DNA of 64,000 bases, taken from contig CM030938.1 in the NCBI GenBank assembly GCA_018136815.1, positions 3,422,112-3,486,111 on the forward strand. The letters run 5' to 3'. The DNA is from Isochrysis galbana (taxonomy: Eukaryota; Haptophyta; Isochrysidales; Isochrysidaceae). The notes beneath the pieces are model-generated. The model was not told the origin of the DNA, searched no databases, and saw only the letters and a list, made by a program, of their open reading frames with translations. Position numbers and translations under genes: made by a program. This document shows positions 20,098 through 30,605 of the stretch, one piece after another; within the stretch, counting starts at the first letter, position 1, and each line of letters begins with the position of its first letter.

Positions 20098-21770
20098 TCA
20101 TTTGTCCTTCTTCTCCTTCTTCTCCTTCTTTTCTTTTTTCTCCTTCTTCTTCTCCTTCTTCTCATCGCCTTCCTCGTCTCGCTTCCGTTTCTTTTTGTCG
20201 CCATTGCCCTCATCTCCCCCACCCCCCTCCTTGGCCGCCTTCTTTGCCTTCTTGGCCGCCTTCTCCGAGTCGTCCCCATTTTCCTTCTTCTTCTCCTTAG
20301 GCGCGGAGAGCGTCGAGTCCCCGGCGGTACTGTAGCCTCGTGCCTTGTCCGAGTCTGCTGCCATGACTACCGTCGGCTGTGGCCGCGAGGGCGTCTCCTT
20401 GGCGCCAGCATCCGTCGGTAGTTTCCCCTCGAGCTGCCGCAGCCGCTCCTCCACCTTGAGCCGTGCGTCTAGCCCGATGGTCGCATTGCTCGTCTCACCA
20501 AGCGCATCCACGCGGATGGAGAGGGCGCATTTGGCAGCGAGTACCCGCGAGATCTTGCCCTTGTGCTTTGGCTGTGCCTGGCCCACCAATGAAGCGTGAT
20601 AGATGAGCCCATACTTGGGTGTGTCGTGCTTGGCTTTGAGGGCACGAAAGAGAGCCTTTTCCGCCCCTAGGATTTGGACCGTCGATGCCGGCTGTTTTGC
20701 CAGATTCATGAGCGAGCCGGCGTGGGCGATCAGCCGGGCTCCCACGAGCTCTCCAACCATTACAGACAGGTTGGGTGCAATGGCATGCATGCGGTTCTTG
20801 AGGTAGTCGAAGAGCTGCGCGCGGTATTCAGAGAGGGAGATCACCTGCCAACATGGGGAAATGGGCGCGGCATGGAAAACGAGCGGCGCGTGCTGAGCGG
20901 CGATGGTGGCCCTCCCATGAAGGGGCCACGATGACTGCAGGAGTTTGCCTGGCGTGCATCGGTCATCACAATATGAAGTTGTGAATGAGGCGAGTCTACC
21001 TGCTCACAAAGCATGAGGATGTTGGCAATGTCCTCTTCGGATACTTCGGTCCCCATTGAGATCTCAGCGGCGTCCTTCATCTCGTCTTCCACCTCCTCAG
21101 GGAGGATGTCCGAGAAATCAATCGACTTGCACTGTGTCCGCACACCCATCTTCATGATGGCCTTGGCGTACATCAAGTTGTCGGGCACAATCTTGCCCAT
21201 CTCGGGGAAGTGCCAGCCATACCACTCCTTCAGTCGCATGGCGTAAGTGTTGAGCTCCTTGTCGAGATCGTCCAGCAGGCCAATCGCCTGGACGATCATT
21301 GTATCAACCTTGTCGGGGCTGAACTTGAGCTTGTAGCGTGAGAGGGAATGCGCCAGGCCGATCGCCATTGAGCGCATCTCCGCTGGCGTCGCGGCGGTTA
21401 CAAGCTCCTCAATCTGGGCACGAAGCCCGCGCATCAGCTCCATCACACTCTCGTCATGCACGCACGCGATGTTTAGCTTCTCCTTGATCGTGGCCCCAAG
21501 CTTGGCATCGCACACAGCAATGGTGTCCTGTGATGTGGAGTGCCCGCGAGTGGTCAGCTCGCAGGGTGAAGGAGAGAGTAGGGCGCTCGCCACTCCTCAT
21601 AGCAGCGGTGCCGAAAGTTCGATCAGCTAAAGATAAACAGCGCGAACCTTTAGGCTATCGCCGACAACGTTCTTCTTCAAAAACTTCTTCATTGTCGAGC
21701 TAAGCTTGCCCTCAACGAGCGCCGTGGCAGACTGTACCGCCTCAGCAGTATCTTCAAACTTCTTGAAGGC
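20098..21770 (-). CDS. NOP58: NOP58 (box C/D snoRNP core protein), 5' end lost in gap
   Basis: Exons seen: (gap)21770-21648, 21527-21000, 20844-20098; GT-AG introns, phases correct, 465 residues present. The first piece starts inside the N-terminal domain ([20 protein letters not shown]). The second gives the NOP domain coiled coil and NOSIC region ([39 protein letters not shown]). The third gives the snoRNP-binding core ([32 protein letters not shown]) and ends in a Lys/Glu tail (KKEKKE repeats). These blocks separate NOP58 from NOP56 and PRP31. It acts in the nucleolus with fibrillarin, NOP56 and the 15.5K protein in rRNA 2'-O-methylation. About 40 N-terminal residues, with the start codon, are missing in the run of N at 21771-21870. 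The Lys/Glu tail is typical of the family. Confidence 0.93.
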
Positions 21771-21870
21771 NNNNNNNNNNNNNNNNNNNNNNNNNNNNNN
21801 NNNNNNNNNNNNNNNNNNNNNNNNNNNNNNNNNNNNNNNNNNNNNNNNNNNNNNNNNNNNNNNNNNNNNN
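21771..21870. other. Assembly gap (100 N)
   Basis: Exactly 100 undetermined bases, the usual placeholder for a gap of unknown length. SHPRH enters from one side in mid-protein and NOP58 leaves on the other side in mid-protein. The true missing sequence must hold both the 3' half of SHPRH and the 5' exon of NOP58, so it is very likely well over 100 bp. Confidence 0.98.
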
Positions 21871-24800
21871 AATACGCTCGAAAACATGCGGGTCTTCAAG
21901 GATGGTGACTGTGCGAGTTGCCATGGTGAGCTCATCGAGCTTTGGGGGGGCGGGACGACGCGGGGGGTGGGGGGTGGGGGGTGGGGGTCAAACGTGGCAA
22001 AGGGCTCTCTTGCATGAACGAAGGAGGTGATTGAATGGATGTTTGAGGTGGTCGCGCTCCCAAGTCAAGAGCTTCTCGAATGGTGTAATGGGCGTGCAAG
22101 TGCGTCCAAAGCTGTAGATCGGGAACACTCACCTGTGAAAGCAGGTCAAAGTGAGCCATCCACATTTCATGTGAGTATTTCAATTCTCTTTGCAGACAGG
22201 CAATGTATCTCAAGTCTGCCTCGGCATGCTTGTAACACTCGGCCAGTCGCGTCGTCCCGGACGACACCTACAAGGGCAAAAGGTGAGGTGCTTTATGCGC
22301 GGTTAGGCCTGCCTTGCAAGACATGAGGCTGGTTCGCATCTCATCACTCAAACCCGAAAGTGCCCAGGCTATAATGTGGCACCAACGCCGCGCGCTTGAA
22401 ACTGACAGAATTGTGAGCGCGATTGGGCACACTCCATCTAGGCCGGGCCGAATCAGTCGAATGGGCCGGAGGCTCGTACAGCGGCCATTTGTACCAGGAT
22501 GCATGCACCTGCGCGCCGATCCATCTTGTGATTGTCTTAAGCAAAGCAATGAGGGGAGCGTCGATCCGGAAGGCCTCGCCACGGTTCGCCGCAGTTGCAC
22601 CTGCGTCTCCGATGGGCGCCGGCACGAGCTCGACCACACGAGACCGCCGGTACGAAAATAATTTTAGCTCCATCTGGTTGTACTTGGCCTCGAGCTTGCA
22701 ATGGGCGCAGCGAGGGCCAGTTTTGCCCCAGTCTGAACGACAATTGCCGCACTCACTGTTCTCCTGCAATTCAGCCCTACTTGGAGTGACGGTGAGTGCA
22801 TCAAGCCCTTGGAGCAGGTCCGTGCGATGAGCAGATCTCTCTTGCGTCTCAGCCTCAACCCAGCGGAGCAGGCTCTCCCAATTGCGGCACTGAGAGCGTG
22901 CGCTATCGGGAATGCTCTCGTCGGTGCGTAGACGCTCGCGCAATGACTCTTCGAGGCCAGAACCGCACGCCACGGAGAAAGCGAGATGGAGCCAATGAGG
23001 ACTTGATACCAAGGCTTCCGCTTCAGCGGTGCTGTTTCGCGATTCGCTGAGCTTGAGCTTTGCATTCCGATGGACTGCAGTCCGTTCACCAACAAGCTGG
23101 GCGCGCAACCCATCGCTCTGTTCCGCAATCTGTGCCGCGTTCAGTAAGCCGAGGTCTATATCACCTTGCATCGGCCCAAAGCTAGCCTTCAAGGTCGACA
23201 ACTCGTCCGCGGTATGACTGAGCTCTGAGCTTTTGGACCTGAAATTGAGCGTCGCTCCGATCTCGGCGTCGCGCCCACGCAAGGCTCCAGCTAGGTTATG
23301 AGTCATGTGCAAAAGATGAGTCGAGTCGACTTCCACTTCTGCCTCGTGCAGTTTGATCCGATGCAGGGCGCACGCCACTACGTCGTCCTCTCCATCTGGG
23401 TCTGACGGTGCCCGCCAGAAGGACTTGACCGTGAGGGTCCAATGTTTCGATTTCGTGGGTCGGTAAAAATCGAACTCCTGCATCTCCATCGCCTCGGGCC
23501 GAAGCTCGAGATGGGCGACGTCCACAACCACGGTCGCCTGGCCGTCAATGCAATTAGCGCTCAAGACACAATGGCGCGGCCACAAGAGACGAGGCTGGCG
23601 TGGGGAGCCGGGCCTTGTTGGAGAAACGGCTGGGACGTCGCATGAGGTTTGGACAAGAGGGAAAATTTGACCCGCTTCACCAAGTTGAATGACTAGCCGG
23701 CTGAGGCGTTTGGGCTTCGAGAGGTCAATCCTAAACCACACGTTGATATCATCGGCCACCGGAATAGGATCCGAGATACCCAATTCACCTTGTCCAGTCG
23801 GCGCACCTGCCACCAACCTAGCCGCCGACTCTCCGCCCCCGAAGTGCCAGACGAGAGGGCCGATTGGATCTGACGCTCGGTAGCTTGTTGCACGAGTAGT
23901 GAAACGGCAGCCAGTCAGCTCCGTCACCCGCTCGCATCCCGCAGCCTCAGAATTGGGACCAACTAAGACGGCGGAGATAGTGGAGGGCAGTAGAGTCGGT
24001 CGACGCGTCTCGTAGCAGAGCGAATATGCATCAGCGTACCAACTCGCTGCCAATGTGTACAAGCCATCACACAGCGCCATGCCCGCAAGGCCGAACGCGT
24101 AGAAAAGCGTTTCCCGCATCGCGTCTTCGCACGATGTGCGCTCGAGCTCAATGAGCCGCTCGTGCACCGCGCTCATAGTCATCAGCGCATCTGATGGAGC
24201 CACTTCAGCGGAAGTATCGCTCCTCCTGCGCTTTCGCCTCCCACGACGTCCGCCCTCTCCGCGGGAACCTAACCCGTACGTGCCAAGCTGAGGGTGGCAG
24301 CACGCTTGCCTGAGCCTAAGAAGAGGCCCTGCCAACTTTTCTAGTGCGCCATCGGTGGAGCCACCGCTGTCGCGCTGTGCGAACGCTGCGCGCGCGCGCG
24401 CTTCAACAGCTTCCATCTGCTTGCGATAGAAGTGGGTTTCGATCGATGAAAAGTGGATTGAGTGGATTAACTCCCGCTGAGGCGGTAGGCCGATCTGTGC
24501 CTCCACGGATCGCTTGGAGTTTCGCCACATGTAACGATGGCACAGCCGTAGCACACGATCATGTGCGCACAGCGCTTCCGCACTGCGGCGATGGCCTTCA
24601 GGAAGGTCCGAAAGTCCGACTGCATTGTCCTGATTAGATGGCTCGTGAGGGGCAGTCCGTTCGTGGTGATTCGAGTACGCACCACCATTCGGGATGGCCG
24701 ATCCAGTACCCCACCTGGATTCTTGCTGGTTCTTCCCCCGGCCTGGCGCACTTCTATCTCCAATCTGGGCCTCCGTAATTGTGGTTTCCACTTCATACCC

Positions 24801-26896
24801 TGGCATCGTGGTTGGTCCACCTGACAATGCAAGTGGGATTGTTTCCGGAAGAGCTCGCAGTGCGAGCCGGAGAGCAAGGGTCCCCTTGCTGCCTGAGACA
24901 CACAACCGCGCTTTAGCGCACGCTGCCTTGACGTTGGGCGCAGACATCGTGAGCCAATGGCGCACACGGGAAATCAGCACTTCGTCGCATAGCTGTGCTC
25001 TAGATAGGCCTGCGCCATTTGTGGCCGATGTGATGTCTACGCGCCGCAACCCAGGTAGCCGTGAGAGCATGTGGGTGATTGCCGCATCCTGCTCGGCAGC
25101 CACAGCTTCGTTCAACGGGTATAGGATGGCGTGAGTCCACCAAGCGCTCTCGGACCACGGGGACACTCCGAGAAAGGCAAAGAGCCCATGTAGATCTGAC
25201 ACAAAGCCACGCCCGAGTGGGGTGCCCGAGACAGCCCATCGATTTGTTGCGTGTAGCAATCGCACCATTGCAGCCGACTTGGCTGTAGACGACTCGACCA
25301 TCTGGGCCTCATCAATCACCAAGCGCCACCACACAAAAGAGAGGAGGGGCGAGCGGAGAGCCCTTGCGTCATAACTACGACTGCGCCCATAGGAGGCACG
25401 CCCACGCTGGGGTCGGTCGAATGCCTTCGTACATGGCGCGGCAGCGTTGGTGTGATTGAACTCGCCGCGCAGCGCCTCGAAGGTGGTGAGGACGAGGTCG
25501 CATTTGGCGAGGGCGGCGGGATGACACGCTGCTAGGCCTGCCGGGTCACGAGAAGCTCCTGCTAACGCCGACTTGAGACCGGTATACGTGCATACACGCA
25601 ACCTTCCGTCTTCATTATCGTCGCTGAATCTGGTGCCCACGTGCCGTTGCACCTCCTCCCGCCATTGTGAGAGGATTGCAGCAGGGCAAACTAGGAGGGT
25701 TGCGTTGCATGGCACTGGCGAACGTTCGCCTCTCTCGGAGGCGCAGATCAGACAAATATAGGAGTCGATGGCCTCCGCCTCGTCTTCGGTCGCGAAACCA
25801 GCGCACGGGCCGTGAACCCACCTGCAATAGCGAGTGGACAAGTTCCTCCATTTGGTGCCAACATCCTAATTCCTTCAGGCCTCCATCGACAGCGTTCAGA
25901 TCGGGTGTGTCTGTCACTGTCATTGCTGGCTACGGATCGCCCAAGACAACATCGAATAGCAACAGGGCCACGTGACGATGGTGCAGCACACCTGCAACAA
26001 GCATCGCACTGTACCAAAAGGTCGTCGGCAAAACGTGGCTTGCAGCCACAAAAGCATCCACGTTCCTCTTCTTGGTCTGTATTCTCCACAGTCTCCGTCA
26101 GTTCACGCGGCCCGCCACTGGCTGGTCGAATCGGTGCACATTCCTGTGGCCGTCGGTGCGCCAGCAGGAGGGCGATTATCTCAACAGATTTGCCTAAACC
26201 CATCTCGTCGGCGAGAATACCGCCACGAACATCATCATCAGGCGGTGGCATCTCGCCTGGCGGCAAGAGTGCCCCTGAGAACGCATTCCAATAGACGTCA
26301 ACGGACGCACCTTCCTCCCCACAGGCGTCGGTCGGAGCACGGGGCAGCGTCAGCTTTTGCCAAAGTGCGGTCCACAGGCTCTCCCCTTGCGCACGTGCGG
26401 ATGAGCTAGCGCTTTCCACCCTCTCTCGCCCCAGCATCCACTCGACCGCTTCCTGCTGGTACGGTCGAAGGGTGGGCCGCAGTGCAGGCAGCGTCTGCAG
26501 CGGTATAGAGGGGCGGGCGGGTCCCTTGCGGGCACATTGCTCCAGTTGGTAGTAGAGTTGCGGCGCCTCAATGGGGAGGGGAGGGGGCCGGTCGAAGAGT
26601 TTGGCGAGAAGATCCCCATGGCCCAACGGGCCTGGATATTCGAGCGGGAAACGCCAGCACAGGAGCGCATGGAGCGCGAGCGCCACGTGTCGTCGCGGCG
26701 GCGGCGGCGGGTCGTCGGCGTGCGCAGAGTATTGGATCGCACCGTGGAGCTCGAGTGCGAGGCGGCCGCCGTGGGTTCTCAGGAGCTCCTTCGCGCAGAG
26801 GGTGCTAGACGCCCACTCGAGCTCGTCTGGAGCCTCTGCCGGGCCCAGGTCCACCCATAGCACCTGTGCGGCTAATAGCTCTTGCTGGTCGGCCAT
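21871..26896 (-). CDS. SHPRH: SHPRH-like SNF2 helicase / E3 ligase, 3' end lost in gap
   Basis: Exons: 26896-25992, 25821-22383, 22267-22133, 21939-21871 (enters the gap); 1516 residues seen. The start MADQQELLAAQ at 26896 is the first good ATG. Walker A in ADEMGLGKS (about residue 230), then a PHD finger whose Cys/His ligands span the first intron (CFCGCKP...VQCDACCRWVHGPC, about 285-325), then helicase motifs LVIDEAQ (about 472) and SGTPLGRG (about 502). A PHD inside the split SNF2 ATPase is the SHPRH signature. A SAP-like stretch (about 590-620) and a CxxC-CxxC zinc pair (CGNCRSD...CAHCKLE, about 1334) lie in the long middle. Exons 3 and 4 join to give FDLLSQ-LDELTMATRT, a SHPRH-type block before the RING. 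RING and helicase-C are not present and should lie in the gap. The exon 2 donor at 22383 is my choice from phase and position. SHPRH ubiquitinates PCNA in damage tolerance. Confidence 0.85.
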
Positions 26897-27079
26897 GAGG
26901 GGCAAGGGAAGAGGCGGTGGGGGCGGGGCGGGGATGAGGGGAGTGGAGTAGAGGGGGGGGAGAAGAGGGAGAGGGGGGGGAGAGAAGGACAGCAGCAGTG
27001 CACACAGCCACGAGAGTGAGAGATACAAAAACAAGGAGACAGACGGGAGGGGGGGTAAAGGGCAGTGGAGGGAAGTGAG

Positions 27080-27190
27080 GTGAGGCGGCGAAGTGGCGAG
27101 GCGGCGAGGCGATGGGCGAGGCGGTGCGGCGGCGAGCGGCGGTGGGCGGCGAGCGGCGGTGGGCGGCGCTGGTGGGGCGGCGACAGGGGC
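27080..27190. repeat. GGCGGCGAG-type minisatellite
   Basis: Irregular tandem copies of ggcggcgag and ggcggtgggc over about 110 bp. It is simple sequence, with no coding evidence. Confidence 0.75.
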
Positions 27191-27671
27191 GAGCGTCTGG
27201 CGCGGTCCGCTTGGCGCGGTAAGGCCGCTTCTACAGCGTAGAGCTCTAAGGCTTTAAAGTAGATAGGGCAGGTTTAGGGAGCGGTCATCGCGCCGCTCAA
27301 CCTTTACTTTTCACACGGGCGGTGGGACGCTATTTTGGGAGGTTTGGACGGTTTGGTGTGGACGTGACTTCGCACATATTATAATATCATATTACTACTT
27401 ACTGATACTGCTTGGAGGTGGTATTTTGTCCGCCCAGCGTTTTCGTATGTATAAGACCAGGCTGAAGTCAAGTTTCTGAATTCCAACGATGCTTGATGCT
27501 TGACACTGACACTGACCAATCGAGGTAGGAGTAGGAGTCGTAGGAGTACGGAGTAGAAACTCTTGGCGTCTGGCGTGGAAATGTGGAAGGATTACTTTCC
27601 GATCTTTGACTCTGACGTCCGCCATGAACCATGAATGGCATACGAATGATTCCGAATGAGTGATGAATGAA

Positions 27672-28022
27672 TGTCGCATCCAGAGTATTTTATATACTCT
27701 AGGCGGATGCGGTGCTTCTATCAATGTGTAGTGTGTGAGAAAATTGAGTGAGTTTTGTTTTTGCCAATGAGTTGCCTCGAAGCTCCGCCGCATTGCACGC
27801 CGCATTTGTTCGTTCGTCCTTACTTGTTTCATTGATTTGTTTGTGCGATGTTGCGTTAGTTTTCGGAGTTTTCTTGTTGGTGAGTGAGTGATGTGGGGTG
27901 GTGTCTCGTGGGCCGTCGTCGCGATGTAGCGCGCCCTTTCCCCCGCTCTCTCAAGACTTCTCTTCACTCATGCCCTAGCCCCGCTGAGACTTGCCCACGA
28001 TCAAGCGCGAGCTTGATTCCAC
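27672..28022 (+). repeat. Dispersed repeat C, copy 1
   Basis: Matches 34466-34785 in order: a dyad 'atccagagtat...atactctaggcggat', a T/G-rich middle (tgtttg, gagtt), a 'cgtcgtcgcgatgtagcgcg' block, a 'ctctctcaagac' block, and a terminal hairpin tcaagc-gcga-gcttga. The second copy differs at many places yet keeps both dyads, so the structure seems constrained or the copies derive from a structured element. Confidence 0.55.
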
Positions 28023-29431
28023 AGTTCAAAGACGTATCCCTCACTCACCCGCACACCCTCGCCACACATCTCGCCAGCCCACCGCGCACAACGCACATGC
28101 CCACACATGCGCATGGTGCACACGCCCGTCTCACTCATCAACCCGCTCTGATGTGGAGATAGACTGTTCCCAGGATCCGGGTAAGGCTCCTGAGACTCCA
28201 TCCTTGGCAACCCACGCGTCCGTAGGCGGCCTATCAACTTGGGTAGCGGGTGAAGATACTTGGGAAGGCTTGGGCACGGGTGCAGTGGTGACGGGGTCCG
28301 CGCGCGGCGGCGAGGGCGGATTTGGCGGTGCAGAGGGCGGTGATGGGTCCATAGGAACAGATTGAATCGATCTCTAGTGGGTGATTTCTAGCGAGAGACC
28401 ACACACAAGGCAGTAGGGGCTCAAGGGTACGAGGGGTCACGGTACGGCTTCGATCGCAGAGCGCTGCGACGGCTGCTGGGTGCGTACGAAGACACGCCAC
28501 ACCACTTTCTAACATAAACAAGGGCAACACGTAATAAACACGGGAGCGAAAGCCACGGTGGGTGAACAGAGAGAGCAAAGAAGGAACCAATTGGCCAAAA
28601 GAGAACTCGTCGTCTCGTCGTCCTAGAGAAGGATTGCACACAGAAAAGGCGCGAAAGGGATTCATCCATGCTTAGTGAAGATCCTACAAGATTCACCGGC
28701 GAATAGCGTCTCAACGCGAGCACAGCGGCGTGCACTTTACCTATAGCTTTTCGTAGCTTAGCCATGGAGTAGCTGGTAGACTTAAAAAGTCTAGAAGCTT
28801 ACAGAGGTGTTAGACTTACAGAGTCTAGACGCTTGAGGTTCTTGAGGGTGTACTTTAGCAAGCAAGATGCTCGCTACTTCCTTGGTCTTCATCGACACGT
28901 GCTTACTACTCCCTTGATCTCCATGCCTGGGTGATCAGTCCAGAGCTAGAGCATATTCATATTCATATTCCGAGTAGAAAGAAGCCTGTAGAAGCTGCTT
29001 GGCCACGTGGGTATAATGGTAGACCAACATTGAATGAAGTGTAGTGATTGATAGAAGCTTGGAGACGTCGTAGACGTAGAGATAGACATAAGAACGAAGA
29101 TTGATGACTTACCATCGTGGTTATAACGGTAGAGCGGAAAATAGCGAAATAGCCTGCAGAGGCTCGCGAATGCGACATCTGACCCATGGGATGAGCATGG
29201 CTCACCTTTGTGGTGACGAGCGCGGTCAGCCTGCCTTTCCTCGCCATTCCTTTGCCTCTCGCCTCTCGCCTCACCTCCGCCTCACCAAGCCTCCGCTTCG
29301 CACTGCCTCACCTTCCTTTCCCCCATTGCCATTCGTACGTATGCCCGGTGTTGTCTCTCTCGTTCTCTCTCTGCCGCTCCTCCCTACCCTTGATGGCTGA
29401 GTCCTCCTCAGCCTCAAGCTCGCAGGTCTCC

Positions 29432-29950
29432 TCACCCTCGCCATCCTTGTCGTCGCCGTCGCTGCCGTCGCGCTCGACGGTGTGGCGGTGGTGGTGGTGG
29501 TGGTGGCTGAGTTTCTCTCTTTCCCCCGCTGCGTTTGTTTGACTCGATAGTGGCCGTTGCGTCTGTTGTGGTGGTTCCCAAGGCTTTCAGCCTGGCCCTC
29601 AACCTCGCTCTCGATCTCCTTCTCGTTCTTGTCCACACGGGAGAGTTGGGGGTGCTCTCGTCGACGATGCGGACGCACTTCCAGATAGGGTCGATGCGCT
29701 TTGCTGTGAGCGCGCCTTTCCGTCCCTGCACCTCAGGGTGGCTCAGGCCCGTGGAGCGCGTGGGTAAGGTATTGAAGAGGTCGCTCCATTGGGGCGTGGC
29801 CGTGGCAGCGGGCGCGGGCGCGGGTGCCGGTGCAGCACCCCGATGGCCGCCGCCCAGCGGCTGCGCTGGTTGTATCATCGCAGCGGCTCGAGGAACGCTG
29901 GCCGAGAGGGCACCCGATGATGGGGATGGGAGGAGGGGGAGGTTGCTCAT
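29432..29950 (-). CDS. Doubtful hypothetical ORF
   Basis: A 172-codon frame starting MSNLPLLPSP. Residues about 55-105 (QWSDLFNTLPTRST, GRKGALTAKRIDPIW) look like ordinary protein, while the rest is Ala/Pro- or Arg-rich. Downstream, a second minus-strand frame continues with charged sequence (DKNEKEIESEVEGQAE), which suggests an intron or frameshift near 29650. No domain recognised. It could be a real multi-exon gene or chance. Confidence 0.3.
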   Translation of the reverse strand: MSNLPLLPSPSSGALSASVPRAAAMIQPAQPLGGGHRGAAPAPAPAPAATATPQWSDLFNTLPTRSTGLSHPEVQGRKGALTAKRIDPIWKCVRIVDESTPNSPVWTRTRRRSRARLRARLKALGTTTTDATATIESNKRSGGKRETQPPPPPPPPHRRARRQRRRRQGWRG

Positions 29951-30194
29951 GGCCTCCGAGTCCGATGAGACGATGGCGCGGGAGGCTTGCGCCGCAGAGC
30001 GCGAGGCGCGCGTGGGGTTGTGGGGTTGGGGTTGGGGATCAAGCTCATGATGGGGGATGGGCGAGGGAGGGGGGGCGGGCGGGAGCGAGCGTGCGTGCGT
30101 GCGGCGTGCGGCGTGCTCCGAGGGGGCGCCCGCCCCCGTACCCCCTTACTCTAACGTAAACAGTTGTTTATGTAAAGGACTTTTAAAGGTTAAA

Positions 30195-30295
30195 GGATCC
30201 TGTTTTTCGGCCTGTTTTTGACTGTTTTTTTGTGTAACCCCAAAACAGCTGTTTTTACTGTTTTTCTTGGGCTGTTGGACTGTTTTTCACATGTA
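30195..30295. repeat. Octamer cluster 1 (AAAAACAG/CTGTTTTT)
   Basis: Six to seven copies of CTGTTTTT or its complement within 100 bp, arranged partly as inverted pairs (aaaacagctgtttt). The layout is the same as at 48240-48325 and 62310-62400, but the core base differs. Confidence 0.7.
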
Positions 30296-30605
30296 GGGTC
30301 GGATCAGCCCGATGAAAGCGGGAGTCCTGCCGGCACTTTCCAAAAATAGAACTTCAAACTTTTGGCAACGATGGGTACTATCTAGCTGGTACTCTAGAGT
30401 AGTAATTAGAAGCAGATGCGAGAAGGTTCTGCGTCCCTCACTCTTTCTCTCTTTTCTTTTTGCGCCTCGAACGAACGGCGCGCTGCGCTGGATCGAGCGC
30501 GCCTCCTCTCGCCCTCCTCCCCTCTCTCCCTCTCTCTTACTCTGCCCGCGCTCCTTCCCACCCTCCTCCGTCCCGCCCTCTCTGGCTCTTGCTCTCTCCA
30601 CCGCG

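Larger units (their letters stand above)
26897..30605. other. Long intergenic region with repeats and one doubtful ORF
   Basis: No certain gene over 3.7 kb between SHPRH (-) and CEP41 (+). Contents: a GGCGGCGAG-type minisatellite (27080-27190), repeat C copy 1 (27672-28022), a pair of short palindromic agactt/aagtct repeats near 28780-28835, a doubtful minus-strand frame (29432-29950), and the octamer cluster 30195-30295. The 30420-30600 stretch is C/T-rich and is the CEP41 5' flank. Confidence 0.5.

Noticed and set aside
28990..29140. tRNA-like 'gtgggtataatggtagacc' and 'gtggttataacggtagagc'
   Set aside because: They resemble a D-arm, but no GGTTCGA T-arm or acceptor pairing follows in the next 60 bases.
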